DNA of 37,174 nt from Bacillota bacterium (GCA_023412845.1 JAEZRH010000053.1:1-37174); one strand, 5' to 3'; shown: positions 22,107 through 31,211, counted from the first letter of the stretch. Translations and numbers: made by a program. Notes: generated by a model from the sequence alone, not told the origin.

Positions 22107-22308
22107 CGGGAACGCCTGTAAAAGAAGAGCATCGAAGAATCTGCCGGGCGTCGAGAAATCGTGCAAGGCAAGGCGGCAAGCTTGCAAATGAGGGAGCATG
22201 CTCCGTGTATGTGACCGAAATTTGCCGGTGCAGCCAACGCAGCAAGCAAAATTGCACAGCGATTTTGTGATTGCGCGACTTTATCGACAGCTTGGCAAAG
22301 CGTTCCCG
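22107..22308. repeat. ~200-bp nested inverted-repeat element (MITE-like)
   Basis: Outer arms CGGGAACGC (22107-22115) and GCGTTCCCG (22300-22308) are perfect complements. Inside them an imperfect pair of about 20 bases (22143-22161 and 22276-22296) shares GTCGA-AAA-TCG. A third pair, GTGCAA (22161-22166) and TTGCAC (22251-22256), is nested further in. There is no open frame. The whole can fold into one long hairpin. The sequence between CAAGGCAAGGCGGC and GACTTTATCGACAGC resembles dispersed repeats that I recall from clostridial genomes. It sits between the DUF4830 stop and the pseudouridine synthase start. Confidence 0.6.
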
Positions 22309-22325
22309 TGGGCGGGGTGAATAAT

Positions 22326-23042
22326 TTGGGAAAAAAAGAACGGCTCGACAAAATCCTTTCCTCACAGAATCTCGGCAGCCGCAGGGAAGTCGGGACCGCC
22401 GTGCGTGACGGGCGCGTTTCTGTCAACGGCGGAACCGTCCGCAGGCCGGAATACAAGGCCGACCCGGAAGAGGACGAAATCTCTCTGGACGGGGTGCCGG
22501 TCGCCGTAAAGCGCCGGCTTTACCTGATGATGAACAAGCCGGCGGGCGTGCTTTCCGCCTCGCGCGACCCGAAGGCAGAGACCGTAGTCGGCCTGCTGCC
22601 GCAGCCGTGGCGGCGGCGCGGCATTTTTCCGGCCGGCAGGCTGGACAAGGATACCGAGGGACTGCTGATCCTCACGGACGACGGCGAATTCGCCCACCGG
22701 ATGCTTTCGCCGAAGCATCACGTGATGAAATGGTACGAGGCGGCGCTCCAGTCGCCCGTTTCCGAAGAGGACGCGGCGGCGTTCCGCGCGGGGATCGGGC
22801 TCTGCGACGCCGTCTGCCTTCCGGCGGAGCTGACCGTTCTGCGCGAAGGGGACAACCCGCTGGTGCTTGTCGGGATCAGCGAAGGCAAGTACCATCAGGT
22901 CAAACGGATGTTCCTCGCGAGGGGAAACCGGGTGCTTTCGCTCCGGCGCGTGCGCATCGGCGGGCTTTCCCTCGACCCGGCGCTTTCGTCCGGAGAAGCG
23001 CGCGAGCTGCTTTCCCGGGAACGCGAAGCCGTATTTTTATGA
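22326..23042 (+). CDS. RsuA/RluB-family pseudouridine synthase
   Basis: A 238-residue protein. I use the TTG at 22326 (product MGKKERLDKILSSQNLGSRRE), which gives the usual family N-terminus with GGGGTG about 8 bases upstream; GTG at 22308 or 22317 is possible. Residues ~3-60 form an S4 RNA-binding domain. The catalytic domain begins with YLMMNKPAGVLSASRDPKAETVVGLL and contains GRLDKDTEGLLILTDDG, with Asp107 as the nucleophile. GKYHQVKRMFLARGNRVLSLRRVRIGGLSLDP is the conserved RsuA-type ending. It converts one uridine in rRNA to pseudouridine; whether the target is 16S U516 or a 23S site cannot be told. The inverted-repeat element ends 17 bases before the start, so the gene's promoter or leader lies within it. 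Confidence 0.9.
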   Translation: MGKKERLDKILSSQNLGSRREVGTAVRDGRVSVNGGTVRRPEYKADPEEDEISLDGVPVAVKRRLYLMMNKPAGVLSASRDPKAETVVGLLPQPWRRRGIFPAGRLDKDTEGLLILTDDGEFAHRMLSPKHHVMKWYEAALQSPVSEEDAAAFRAGIGLCDAVCLPAELTVLREGDNPLVLVGISEGKYHQVKRMFLARGNRVLSLRRVRIGGLSLDPALSSGEARELLSREREAVFL

Positions 23043-23242
23043 AGCTCTGGCCATTTTAAACGAAATTTTCAATCCCGATTTGTGTTTTATCGGATTTAGA
23101 TAAAGCGGTAAAAATAAATTTGGGTAAAAAGAGTCTGTTTATTATGCCCCGCTTTTGATATCATAATTTGCGTTACAGAACGGCAGGCATTGTGAAACGT
23201 GTTCGCAGAGGGACTGCGGACAATTAATTCAGGAGGTTTACT

Positions 23243-24355
<1,113 letters not shown>

Positions 24356-24414
24356 TTTACCGGGTTGCGTGCGTTCGGAGGAGTATGCCGCGCATGATCA
24401 CGGAGCCGGTTTAT

Positions 24415-24452
24415 AAGGGGGCTGTGCGGAAAGCACGGCCCCCTTGTGTTTT
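24415..24452 (+). terminator. Intrinsic terminator of the MsmX-type gene
   Basis: The 8-bp stem AAGGGGGC/GCCCCCTT is extended by GTGC/GCAC around the loop and followed by GTGTTTT. Confidence 0.85.
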
Positions 24453-24589
24453 ATGCGTAAGGTTTCTCCCTGCATTCCCGGTGACCGTCATCTGCCTCGG
24501 CTCAGCCGAAGAAATCCGGTGATTTTCTTTCGCCATCTGTAAAACAATCGGCGGGAATAGATTATGAACTCTCCTGCCAACAAGGACCC

Positions 24590-24661
24590 GGGTTTTTACA
24601 TGCCGGGCGGCGGGCCTGCTTCGGCGGCACGCCGCGGCAGGCCGAAACGGACTATGCCTGC
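24590..24661 (-). repeat. Dispersed intergenic repeat, copy between msmX-like and cdaR-like genes
   Basis: It has the core GGCCGAAAC (24640-24648), then GGAC-N3-GCCTGC ending at 24661. The preceding GGCGGGCCTGC/GCGGCAGGCC palindromic stretch belongs to this copy. Left boundary uncertain. Confidence 0.55.
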
Positions 24662-24700
24662 ATATTTTCACAAAGAATATGAAAAATATAAAAACTGCTG

Positions 24701-24729
24701 TTGAAATCTGCCAATATTTTATGTAGAAT
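24701..24729 (+). promoter_or_regulatory. Promoter of the CdaR-like regulator
   Basis: TTGAAA and TAGAAT are separated by 17 bases in an A/T-rich stretch, leaving a leader of about 125 bases. Confidence 0.65.
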
Positions 24730-24862
24730 GTAAATAAGCAGTTTTTTGACCGCTCTGCGGAGCGGAGTCCGCGTTGTGACCGTGCCGGGATGCACTACAG
24801 ACACGTTCTCATATGGGAGCGTGTTGAAACATATAAAACACAGATAAGTGAGGGAGCGCCAC

Positions 24863-25948
24863 ATGTCAAACAGACTTTTTCAGGGAGTTATCCACCAGAT
24901 GCGAGATACGCTGGACCGTACCATCGGTGTTGTGGATGAAACGTCCGTCATCATCGCTTGCAGCGAGCTGGGGCGCATCGGTGAAGTCAGCGAAAATATT
25001 ACGGCGGAATCGTTCGTTTCGCCTGCTACGTTTGTGGTCAACGGCAGCACCTATAAATCCTTCGGGAACCATCCGCGCCCGGAATACGCGGTCTTCGTTT
25101 CCGGCACCGACCCGGAGGCTGCCCGCTACGCCTCGCTGCTTGCCATTTCGCTCGGCAGCATCAAACAGTATTACGACGAAAAGTACGACCGCAGCAACTT
25201 CATCAAGAATGTAATCCTCGACAATATCCTCCCGGGGGATATCTACCTCAAAGCGCGCGAACTGCGCTTCAACACCGACGTCAGCCGCGTCTGTATGCTC
25301 ATCAAGGTCACGAACAAGACCGATATCTCCGCCTACGACGTCATCCAGAACCTGTTCCCCGACAAGAACAAGGATTTCATCATCAATATCAATGAGACGG
25401 ACATCGCTCTTGTCAAGGAGATCCGCCCCGGCATCGAGCCGAAGGACCTCGACAAGCTGGCCAGCTCCATTGTGGACACTCTCAGCAGCGAGTTCTACAC
25501 CCACTGCGTCATCGGCATCGGCACCGTCGTGACGGGCATCAAGGACCTGGCCCGTTCCTTCAAGGAAGCGCAGGTGGCGCTGGAAGTCGGCAAGGTGTTC
25601 GACACCGAGCGCGCCATCGTCAGCTACGACCACCTCGGCATCGCGCGGCTGATCTACCAGCTCCCCACGACGCTGTGCGAAGCGTTCCTGAAAGAGGTCT
25701 TCAAGCGCGGCTCCATCGATTCGCTCGACCACGAGACGCTGTTCACCATCCAGCGCTTTTTTGAGAACAACCTGAACGTTTCCGAGACTTCGCGCAAACT
25801 GTTCGTCCATCGCAACACCCTTGTCTACCGCCTCGAAAAGATCAAAAAGATCACCGGCCTCGACCTGCGAGAGTTCGAGGACGCCATCGTCTTCAAGGTG
25901 GCGCTGATGGTAAAGAAATATCTTTCTTCCAACCCTGTGAAATTCTGA
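24863..25948 (+). CDS. CdaR/PucR-family transcriptional regulator
   Basis: A 361-residue protein starting at 24863 with GAGGGAG upstream. The N-terminal part (MSNRLFQGVIHQMRDTLDRTIGVVDETSVIIACSELGRIGE, residues 1-130) resembles a sensory domain of the sugar-diacid-recognition type. A middle GGDEF-like PucR domain follows (VSRVCMLIKVTN through IGIGTVVTGIKDLARSFKEAQVALEVGKVF). The C-terminal PucR/HTH_30 helix-turn-helix is clear: TIQRFFENNLNVSETSRKLFVHRNTLVYRLEKIKKITGLDLREFEDAIVFKVAL. Such proteins usually activate sugar-acid, purine or amino-acid use genes. Here it follows the orphan MsmX-type ATPase on the same strand, separated by a terminator and its own promoter, so sugar sensing is plausible but the ligand is unknown. 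Confidence 0.9.
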   Translation: MSNRLFQGVIHQMRDTLDRTIGVVDETSVIIACSELGRIGEVSENITAESFVSPATFVVNGSTYKSFGNHPRPEYAVFVSGTDPEAARYASLLAISLGSIKQYYDEKYDRSNFIKNVILDNILPGDIYLKARELRFNTDVSRVCMLIKVTNKTDISAYDVIQNLFPDKNKDFIININETDIALVKEIRPGIEPKDLDKLASSIVDTLSSEFYTHCVIGIGTVVTGIKDLARSFKEAQVALEVGKVFDTERAIVSYDHLGIARLIYQLPTTLCEAFLKEVFKRGSIDSLDHETLFTIQRFFENNLNVSETSRKLFVHRNTLVYRLEKIKKITGLDLREFEDAIVFKVALMVKKYLSSNPVKF

Positions 25949-26384
25949 GCAGGCATGCGGTCTCTGGCAAAAAGTGTTACAGAAATATTACAAAATTATA
26001 TCAATTCAGAATAATATCTCCTCCGCCCATTGGTATGATGAAGCTATGCCGCGAGCGGACTGTATCCGCACACACGGTCGGGCGTAAGGCTAAGCTGAAG
26101 TCGTGAAAGCCGTAGGCTCGAACGGTACCATGTGCCCGCGGAAGGCGTTTTGCGCCCCGGGCAGTCTTAAAGCAGCTCCCGCCGGCACAACCGGTTTCGG
26201 CCCGCCGTTCGGTGCGGGCGGAGAGATCAAACAGCTTATTTCAGCGGGAGCAGTGTCTCGGACCGTCCCGCCCGAATAAGCTGTTCGATTTTCCAGCGAT
26301 AAACGGCGGGCCGTACATGCAGGCGCAGCCTGCTGCGCTGTGCGAAAAAACGGGAGCGCGGTCGAAAAATAAAGCGAGGTTGCG
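25949..26384 (+). other. Long intergenic/leader region upstream of ftsE
   Basis: It starts with an A/T-rich stretch (25975-26020) and a possible -10, TATGAT (26034-26039), without a clear -35. It then carries a copy of the dispersed repeat (about 26085-26345). Inside that lies a long hairpin: AACAGCTTATT (26230-26240) pairs perfectly with AATAAGCTGTT (26275-26285), with inner GCGGGA/TCCCGC, followed by CGATTTTCC. If transcribed from 26046, the ftsE leader is ~340 bases. No gene is seen. Confidence 0.5.
26085..26345 (+). repeat. Dispersed intergenic repeat, copy upstream of ftsE
   Basis: It shares GGCG-TTTTGCGCCCCGGGCAGTC (26142-26166) and GCAGCTCCCG with the copies at 29450-29490 and, in the opposite orientation, 35845-35880. 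It includes GTTTCGGCC (26194-26202), the complement of the family core, and the GCAGGC-N3-GCCTGC hairpin near 26318-26334. It appears interrupted by the 26230-26285 hairpin. Confidence 0.5.
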
Positions 26385-27068
26385 ATGATTGATTTTCAGA
26401 ATGTCAGCAAAGTCTACCCGAACGGGACGCAGGCGCTCAGGGAAGTGAGCCTGCATGTGGACGACGGGGAGTTTGTCTTTATTGTGGGGCAGTCCGGCGC
26501 CGGGAAAAGCACGTTTTTAAAGCTCATCACCTGCGAAGAGAGGCCCTCGGAAGGCGAGATCGTCGTCGGGAACCAGAAGCTGTCCGGACTGAAACGGAAC
26601 CAGGTGCCTTACATGCGGCGCATGATGGGCATGGTGTTCCAGGATTTCCGGCTCATCAGCAAGATGACTGTGTATGAAAACGTGGCGTTCGCCATGCACG
26701 TGGTGGGCGCGTCGAACCGTGAGATACGAAAGCGCGTGCCGTACATACTGGGCCTTGTCAATCTGCAGGACAAGGCGCACTGCCACCCGCGGGAGCTTTC
26801 CGGCGGCGAACAGCAGAGGGTCGGCCTTGCGCGCGCGCTCGTCAACAACCCGCGGCTGCTCATCGCGGACGAGCCGACCGGGAACGTCGACCCGGCGCTT
26901 TCGTTCGAGATCGTGGACCTGCTCAGCGAGATCAACAAGCGCGGCACCACCATCCTGATGGTGACGCACGAGCATTCGCTGGTCAAGCATTTTCAGCGCA
27001 GGGTGGTCGAGATCAACAGCGGCTCCGTCGTTGCGGACAGCTGCAACTGGGAGGCGCGAAATGATTAA
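26385..27068 (+). CDS. ftsE: Cell-division ABC ATPase FtsE
   Basis: A 227-residue ATPase. Walker A GQSGAGKST (35-43), signature LSGGEQQRVGLARAL, Walker B LLIADEPTGNVDP and TILMVTHEHSLVKHF are all present. The start MIDFQNVSKVYPNGTQALREVSLHVDDGEFVFIVG is typical of FtsE. With FtsX it forms a membrane complex that does not transport but couples ATP hydrolysis to activation of a peptidoglycan hydrolase at the division septum. It overlaps ftsX by 8 bases, indicating translational coupling. The ribosome site is modest (GAGGT). A long leader with a repeat copy and a stable hairpin precedes it. Confidence 0.96.
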   Translation: MIDFQNVSKVYPNGTQALREVSLHVDDGEFVFIVGQSGAGKSTFLKLITCEERPSEGEIVVGNQKLSGLKRNQVPYMRRMMGMVFQDFRLISKMTVYENVAFAMHVVGASNREIRKRVPYILGLVNLQDKAHCHPRELSGGEQQRVGLARALVNNPRLLIADEPTGNVDPALSFEIVDLLSEINKRGTTILMVTHEHSLVKHFQRRVVEINSGSVVADSCNWEARND

Positions 27069-27972
27069 AAGTCTGAGATACCTTCTCCGCGAGGGCGTGC
27101 GGAACATCTGGAGCAACCGGACCATGTCGCTGGCGTCGGTCGGCGTGCTTGCCTCGTGCCTGATGATGACGGGCGCGGCGGTCCTCTTTTCCATGAACAT
27201 CAATTCCGCCATGAAGACCATCGAGGGGTCCAACTCCGTCAAGGTCTACATGCAGCAGGGCCTTCCGGTCCTGACTGCGGTCAGGTCGGGCGAAGACATC
27301 AAAAAGCTCGACAACATCGCAAGCTGCAAATTCGTCTCGAAGGATGCGGCCATCGAGAACGTGATGAACATGCTGGGCGAAAAGGACGCGACGCTGCTTT
27401 CCGGCATGACCGGCAAGGACAACCCCCTGCCCGACGCGTACCAGGTTTCTTTCAAGGATCTGTCGAAATACAAGGAGACCGTGTCGGAGATTGAGAAGAT
27501 CAGCGGAGTCGGCAGCGTGAACGACTACTCCGACATCGCGGCGAAGCTGACGAAGCTCGACCGCATGATCACGACGGGCGGATTCTGGATCGTCCTGATC
27601 CTGAGCCTTGTTTCGCTTTTCATCATCTCAAACACCATACGCGTCACAATGTTCTCGCGGCGGCTTGAGATCAACATCATGAAATCGGTCGGCGCGACGG
27701 ACTGGTTCGTAAGGGTGCCGTTCGTTGTGGAAGGCGTCATCATCGGCCTCATATCCGGCGCGCTGTCGAGCACGGTCCTCCACCTGCTTTACGGGAAGAT
27801 GACGGGCACGCTGTCTTCCATCACGCTTTTCACGCCCCTGCCGATTTCCGGCATGTCCATGAGGCTCACGCTGCTTTCCCTGCTTGCGGGATGTGTGTTC
27901 GGCGCCGTCGGCGGCGTCATCTCCATCGGCAAGTACCTGAAGAAGGAAGGGGGAGACATCGTTGACTGGTAA
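27061..27972 (+). CDS. ftsX: Cell-division permease-like protein FtsX
   Basis: A 303-residue protein. The ATG at 27061 lies inside the end of ftsE. The cytoplasmic start SLRYLLREGVRNIWSNRTMSLASVGVLASCLMM is diagnostic. Four transmembrane helices fall at about 21-45, 175-198, 220-246 and 268-292. An extracellular domain (46-170) follows the first helix and would contact the hydrolase. The segment MFSRRLEINIMKSVGATDWFVRVPFVVEGVIIGLISG is the conserved core of FtsX permease domains. It transmits FtsE-driven changes across the membrane to the M23 protein encoded next, whose start overlaps the ftsX stop by 11 bases. Confidence 0.96.
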   Translation: MIKSLRYLLREGVRNIWSNRTMSLASVGVLASCLMMTGAAVLFSMNINSAMKTIEGSNSVKVYMQQGLPVLTAVRSGEDIKKLDNIASCKFVSKDAAIENVMNMLGEKDATLLSGMTGKDNPLPDAYQVSFKDLSKYKETVSEIEKISGVGSVNDYSDIAAKLTKLDRMITTGGFWIVLILSLVSLFIISNTIRVTMFSRRLEINIMKSVGATDWFVRVPFVVEGVIIGLISGALSSTVLHLLYGKMTGTLSSITLFTPLPISGMSMRLTLLSLLAGCVFGAVGGVISIGKYLKKEGGDIVDW

Positions 27973-29173
27973 GAAGCTGATGCGCTTTCTGGGCGCGGGA
28001 GCGCTCGCGCTGCTGATTGTGCTTTCTTCCCCCGCCGTTTTCCCGGCGCCCGCGCAGGCGACTTCCCTCAGCCAGCTGCAGAAACAGCAGCAGCAGCTGA
28101 AAGACCAGCAGAAACAGATCGCCTCCGACATCGAAAAGCTGAAGAACGACAAGGCCCAGCAGGTCGCGTATAAAAACCAGCTGCAGGCGCAGATTAACAA
28201 CACGCAGGGCCAGATCGACAACCTCAGCGCACAGGTCAACGCGCTCAATTCGGATATCCGCGACAAGGAAGCGCAGATCGCCTCGAAGCAGGTTAGCATC
28301 AACACGAACTACCAGAAGCTGAAAGAGCGGCTGCGAGCCCTGTACCTGACCGGCGAGGCCTCGAACCTCGAGATCATCCTCAATGCGAAAAACATCATGG
28401 ACCTCGCGGACAAGACGGAGATCCTGCAGGTCATTACCGAGCATGACACGAATCTCATCAATACGCTGAAGTCCGAGATGGAGAGCGTCCAGACCCAGAA
28501 GCAGCAGATCGAGCAGAACCGCACGGCCGTCGCAAGCGCGAAAGCCGAGTACGACCAGAAGCAGAACGACCTGCAGTCGCTTGAAAACCAGGCCTCGCAG
28601 GTGATCGCCCAGATTTCGTCCGATCAGGCGCAGAAAGAGACCGAAAGCGCCCAGAACGCCGCGCAGCAGAAAAAACTCGACAAGGCGATCGACGACTGGT
28701 TCGCCGCCTATTACGCCGAGCAGCAGAAGCATAACAACGGCGGCGGGGGCGGAAGCGGCGGATACGTCAGCAAGGGCAACTTCACGTGGCCCGTTCCGAG
28801 CTGCACACGCCTTTCGAGGGGGTACGGCGACACAAGCACCGGTTCCTTCCATAAGGGCGTCGATATCGCCGGATCCGGCATCTACGGCGCGCCGATCGTC
28901 GCGGCGGATTCCGGCAGGGTCATCATGGCCGGCTGGGGCAACTACGGCACCGGCTACGGCGGGTACGGCAACGTTGTCGCCATCGACCACGGCGGCGGGT
29001 ATTCCACCCTGTACGGCCACATGAGCAGCGTCGCCGTAAGCACCGGTCAGCAGGTCACGAAGGGACAGGTGATCGGCTATGTCGGCAGCACGGGCGACTC
29101 GACAGGACCGCACTGCCATTTTGAGATCCGCGTCAACGGCGTGGCACAGAACCCGATGAACTGGTTCGGCTGA
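27962..29173 (+). CDS. Secreted M23 (LytM) peptidase with coiled coil, PcsB/EnvC-like
   Basis: A 403-residue protein starting at TTG, with GGGGGAG 6 bases upstream and overlapping ftsX. A signal peptide (1-33, Ala-rich end) is followed by a long Gln/Lys-rich coiled coil (~35-245) and a Gly/Ser linker (NGGGGGSGG). The LytM domain (~265-403) has zinc ligands His297 and Asp301 (HKGVD) and His386 (HCHFE), with catalytic His353 (YGHMS), so it appears active. This is the architecture of PcsB and EnvC, hydrolases or activators recruited by FtsEX through the coiled coil. Its location as third gene of an overlapping ftsEX operon makes that role very likely. It would cut stem peptides or cross-links at the septum. 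Confidence 0.93.
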   Translation: MTGKKLMRFLGAGALALLIVLSSPAVFPAPAQATSLSQLQKQQQQLKDQQKQIASDIEKLKNDKAQQVAYKNQLQAQINNTQGQIDNLSAQVNALNSDIRDKEAQIASKQVSINTNYQKLKERLRALYLTGEASNLEIILNAKNIMDLADKTEILQVITEHDTNLINTLKSEMESVQTQKQQIEQNRTAVASAKAEYDQKQNDLQSLENQASQVIAQISSDQAQKETESAQNAAQQKKLDKAIDDWFAAYYAEQQKHNNGGGGGSGGYVSKGNFTWPVPSCTRLSRGYGDTSTGSFHKGVDIAGSGIYGAPIVAADSGRVIMAGWGNYGTGYGGYGNVVAIDHGGGYSTLYGHMSSVAVSTGQQVTKGQVIGYVGSTGDSTGPHCHFEIRVNGVAQNPMNWFG

Positions 29174-29220
29174 GAACGGTGCGGGAACTTCGGATAAAAG
29201 AATTTTCTTTGCGGAATCCC

Positions 29221-29249
29221 TTTACCGTCCCCAAAGGATATGTTAAAAT
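29221..29249 (+). promoter_or_regulatory. Possible promoter upstream of the S41 peptidase leader
   Basis: TTTACC and TAAAAT are separated by 17 bases. A transcript from here would meet the 29270 hairpin almost at once. Confidence 0.4.
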
Positions 29250-29269
29250 AGAAAACAGTTTACGATGCG

Positions 29270-29312
29270 ACTCCCGGACGCGGCCTCTGCGCCCGGGAGT
29301 TTGCCCGTTTTT
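29270..29312 (+). terminator. Terminator after the ftsEX-M23 operon or early attenuator for the S41 gene
   Basis: The stem ACTCCCGG (29270-29277) / CCGGGAGT (29293-29300) has a G/C loop and is followed by TTTGCCCGTTTTTG. Confidence 0.6.
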
Positions 29313-29338
29313 GTTCCCCGGCGTGCGGCGTGCCGCCG

Positions 29339-29600
29339 GCAGGCTGAGCCTGCAGGCGATTTTTACACACGGCCAATCGATTGCGTTCCCGAGACAGGTG
29401 GTAAGAAGCCACACTGCTGAAGGCCGTAGTTGTGGTCCGCCGTAGGCGCGTATGGCGCTTTGCGCCCCCGGACAGTCTAAGACAATTCCCGTATGGAGAA
29501 ACTTTGCCGCCGGGAGTTTCCCCATACTCTCGCACCGGTCATAGTCCGAAGCTTTTACTTGCTGAACGGCGCGGCGTGGGAGCGGACACAGTCCGCCGTG
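29339..29600 (+). repeat. Dispersed intergenic repeat, copy upstream of the S41 peptidase
   Basis: It carries the hairpin GCAGGC-N3-GCCTGC (29339-29353) and GGCG-TTTGCGCCCCCGGACAGTC (29455-29476). CCGGGAGTTT (29514-29523) and TCTCGCACCGG follow, then CTGAACGGCG (29560s). The last two are shared, in the opposite orientation, with the greA copy (31080-31120). Confidence 0.55.
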
Positions 29601-29624
29601 GAGGGATAAAGGAATGACACAGCA

Positions 29625-30959
29625 ATGAGCAGGAAAGTTTCGCTTGGCGCCGCGGTCTCCGCCGCGGCCATCGCCTCGGCCGTCACGGTTTCGCTGACGT
29701 ACAGCTATGCCATGAACAGCTTCAACGGCAAGGTGGCGGATATCAACGAACGCCAGGCCATGTATACCAAACTCAGCGAGATCGACCAGAAGGCCCGGCA
29801 GGATTATGTCGGCAAGATCAACGAAACGGCGCTGACCGACGGCATCTGCGCCGGTTATCTCGCGGGCCTCGGCGACTCTCACGCCCAGTATCTTTCTGCG
29901 CAGAAGTACAAGGCGTATCTCGGCGCGTCGAGTTCCAACAACACCGGCGTGGGCGTCACCACTCTGCAGGACGACGACGGCAACATGGAGGTCATCGAGG
30001 TCATGCCCGGTTCGCCTGCGGAGAAAGCGGGAATCAAACAGGGCGACACCATCGTCGCCGTGGGCGGCAAGGAAATCCCCCGCATCACTTACGCAGCGGC
30101 GCTCAACGAGCTTGACGGCACGGCGGGCACGAAGGTCACGCTCACCATCCTGCATGCGTCCGCGTCTTCCGCTTCGCCGGCTTCGGCGGCAAAGACAGCC
30201 GATATCACCGTGACGCGCGGGGAATATACGCCGCGTACGCTTTCCTACTCCGTCATCAACGGGAACGTGGGGTATATCCGCATTTCGCAGTTCCGCAGCG
30301 GCACCGCCTCCGACTTCAACAACGCCGTGTCCGCGCTGGTGCGGCAGCGCCCCGCCGGACTAGTCGTCGATCTGCGGGGCAACGCGGGCGGCCTTGTCTC
30401 CGGCGCGGCGGCGGCGCTCGACACCCTTCTGCCGGCGGGCAACATGGTCGAAAGCCGCGACAAGGACGGAAAAACCACTGTGGAATATACTTCCGGTACA
30501 AACGAGGTGGACCTTCCGGTCAGCGTGGTGGTTAACGGCGGGACTTCCGGCGCGGCCGAGCTTTTCGCGGAGGACATCCGGGACTTCAAAAAAGGCCTGG
30601 TCGTGGGAGAGCAGACCGCCGGCAACGCCATGAAGGACGCGGTTGTCCCGCTTTCCGACGGCTCGGCCATAATCGTCTCCGTCGCCGAGTATCTTCCGGC
30701 GGGCGGCAAAAGCTTCCTTGACACCGGCGTCGGCATCGACATCAACAAGAGTCTTGCCGCAGACCAGCAGAAGCTGCTGGAGCACAACCGGCTGGACCCG
30801 TCCGCGGACGCACAGGTGCAGGCCGCGGTCACGGCCCTTGCGCGGCAGGGCGCTCAGGTGCAGAAGATGCCCGGCACGCCGCAGGCTTCTTCGGGAACGG
30901 CTTCGTCCGCTCCCGCCTCCTCCGGCTCCTCTTCCCCGTCTGCGGCGGATACGGACTGA
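29625..30959 (+). CDS. S41-family (CtpA-like) peptidase with PDZ domain, catalytic lysine missing
   Basis: A 444-residue protein. An N-terminal hydrophobic segment (7-29) serves as signal or anchor. A helical S41 N-terminal region and a PDZ domain (about 100-165, NTGVGVTTLQDDDGNMEVIEVMPGSPAEKAGIKQGDTIVAVGG) follow, then the protease core: VGYIRISQFRSGTASDFNNAV, GLVVDLRGNAGGLVSGAAAALD and VVNGGTSGAAELFAEDIRD with Ser308 in the nucleophile position. The lysine expected in GEKTxGKG is Asn334 (GEQTAGNAMKD), and the following Gln position is Asp338. The Ser-Lys dyad is thus broken unless Lys337 substitutes. A Ser/Pro/Ala-rich tail (~410-444) ends the protein. Located after ftsEX-M23, as ctpA often is in Firmicutes. 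Extracytoplasmic. Confidence 0.88.
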   Translation: MSRKVSLGAAVSAAAIASAVTVSLTYSYAMNSFNGKVADINERQAMYTKLSEIDQKARQDYVGKINETALTDGICAGYLAGLGDSHAQYLSAQKYKAYLGASSSNNTGVGVTTLQDDDGNMEVIEVMPGSPAEKAGIKQGDTIVAVGGKEIPRITYAAALNELDGTAGTKVTLTILHASASSASPASAAKTADITVTRGEYTPRTLSYSVINGNVGYIRISQFRSGTASDFNNAVSALVRQRPAGLVVDLRGNAGGLVSGAAAALDTLLPAGNMVESRDKDGKTTVEYTSGTNEVDLPVSVVVNGGTSGAAELFAEDIRDFKKGLVVGEQTAGNAMKDAVVPLSDGSAIIVSVAEYLPAGGKSFLDTGVGIDINKSLAADQQKLLEHNRLDPSADAQVQAAVTALARQGAQVQKMPGTPQASSGTASSAPASSGSSSPSAADTD

Positions 30960-30998
30960 GCGTCTTTTCCGGCCGGAAATCTTCGCGCGTAAAACCGA

Positions 30999-31027
30999 TT
31001 GACAGAACGCGCAAGGTTCACTATAAT
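30999..31027 (+). promoter_or_regulatory. Consensus promoter of greA-lysS
   Basis: TTGACA, 17 bases, TATAAT: a perfect sigma-A-type match. The leader to greA is about 180 bases. Confidence 0.9.
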
Positions 31028-31049
31028 GGTTTTACTGTTCCGAAAACTG

Positions 31050-31180
31050 CCGGCGGCGCAGTGCCTGCGCAGTCAAGCCACGCCGTTCAGTGAGGTAAAA
31101 ATTCCGGGCTGCGACCGGCGCGAGAGTTGAGGGCGACTCCCGGCGTGTCTAAGGGCGGGCCGAAACAGGCCGCGCCTGCG
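31050..31180 (-). repeat. Dispersed intergenic repeat, copy in the greA leader
   Basis: It has the core GGCCGAAAC (31158-31166) followed by AGGC-N3-GCCTGC. GGCGCGAGAGTTG (31119-31131), ACTCCCGG and GTGTCTAAG precede the core and match the 35815-35850 copy. On the minus strand its distal part matches the 29530-29570 segment. Confidence 0.6.
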
Positions 31181-31211
31181 ATCTTACAATAATAAAGGTG
31201 GTCGTTGCATT

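Larger units (their letters stand above)
24453..24862. other. Intergenic region before the CdaR-like gene
   Basis: It contains a copy of the dispersed repeat (about 24590-24661), the cdaR promoter (24701-24729) and a ~130-base leader. The leader has two small hairpins, CGCT/AGCG near 24750-24765 and an ACGTTCTC/GGGAGCGT pair near 24801-24820. No gene is seen. Confidence 0.6.
29174..29624 (+). other. Intergenic/leader region upstream of the S41 peptidase
   Basis: About 450 bases holding a possible promoter (29221-29249), a strong hairpin followed by T residues (29270-29312) and a long copy of the dispersed repeat (29339-29600). No gene is supported. Confidence 0.6.

Noticed and set aside
23170..23210. 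A cre (CcpA) site before the MsmX-type gene
   Set aside because: TGAAACGTGTTCGC resembles cre but the central CG is out of register by one base, and the rest matches poorly.
26046..26384. c-di-AMP (ydaO), cobalamin or other known riboswitch in the ftsE and S41 leaders
   Set aside because: None of the conserved elements that I remember for those classes could be found; the shared sequence is explained by the dispersed repeat.
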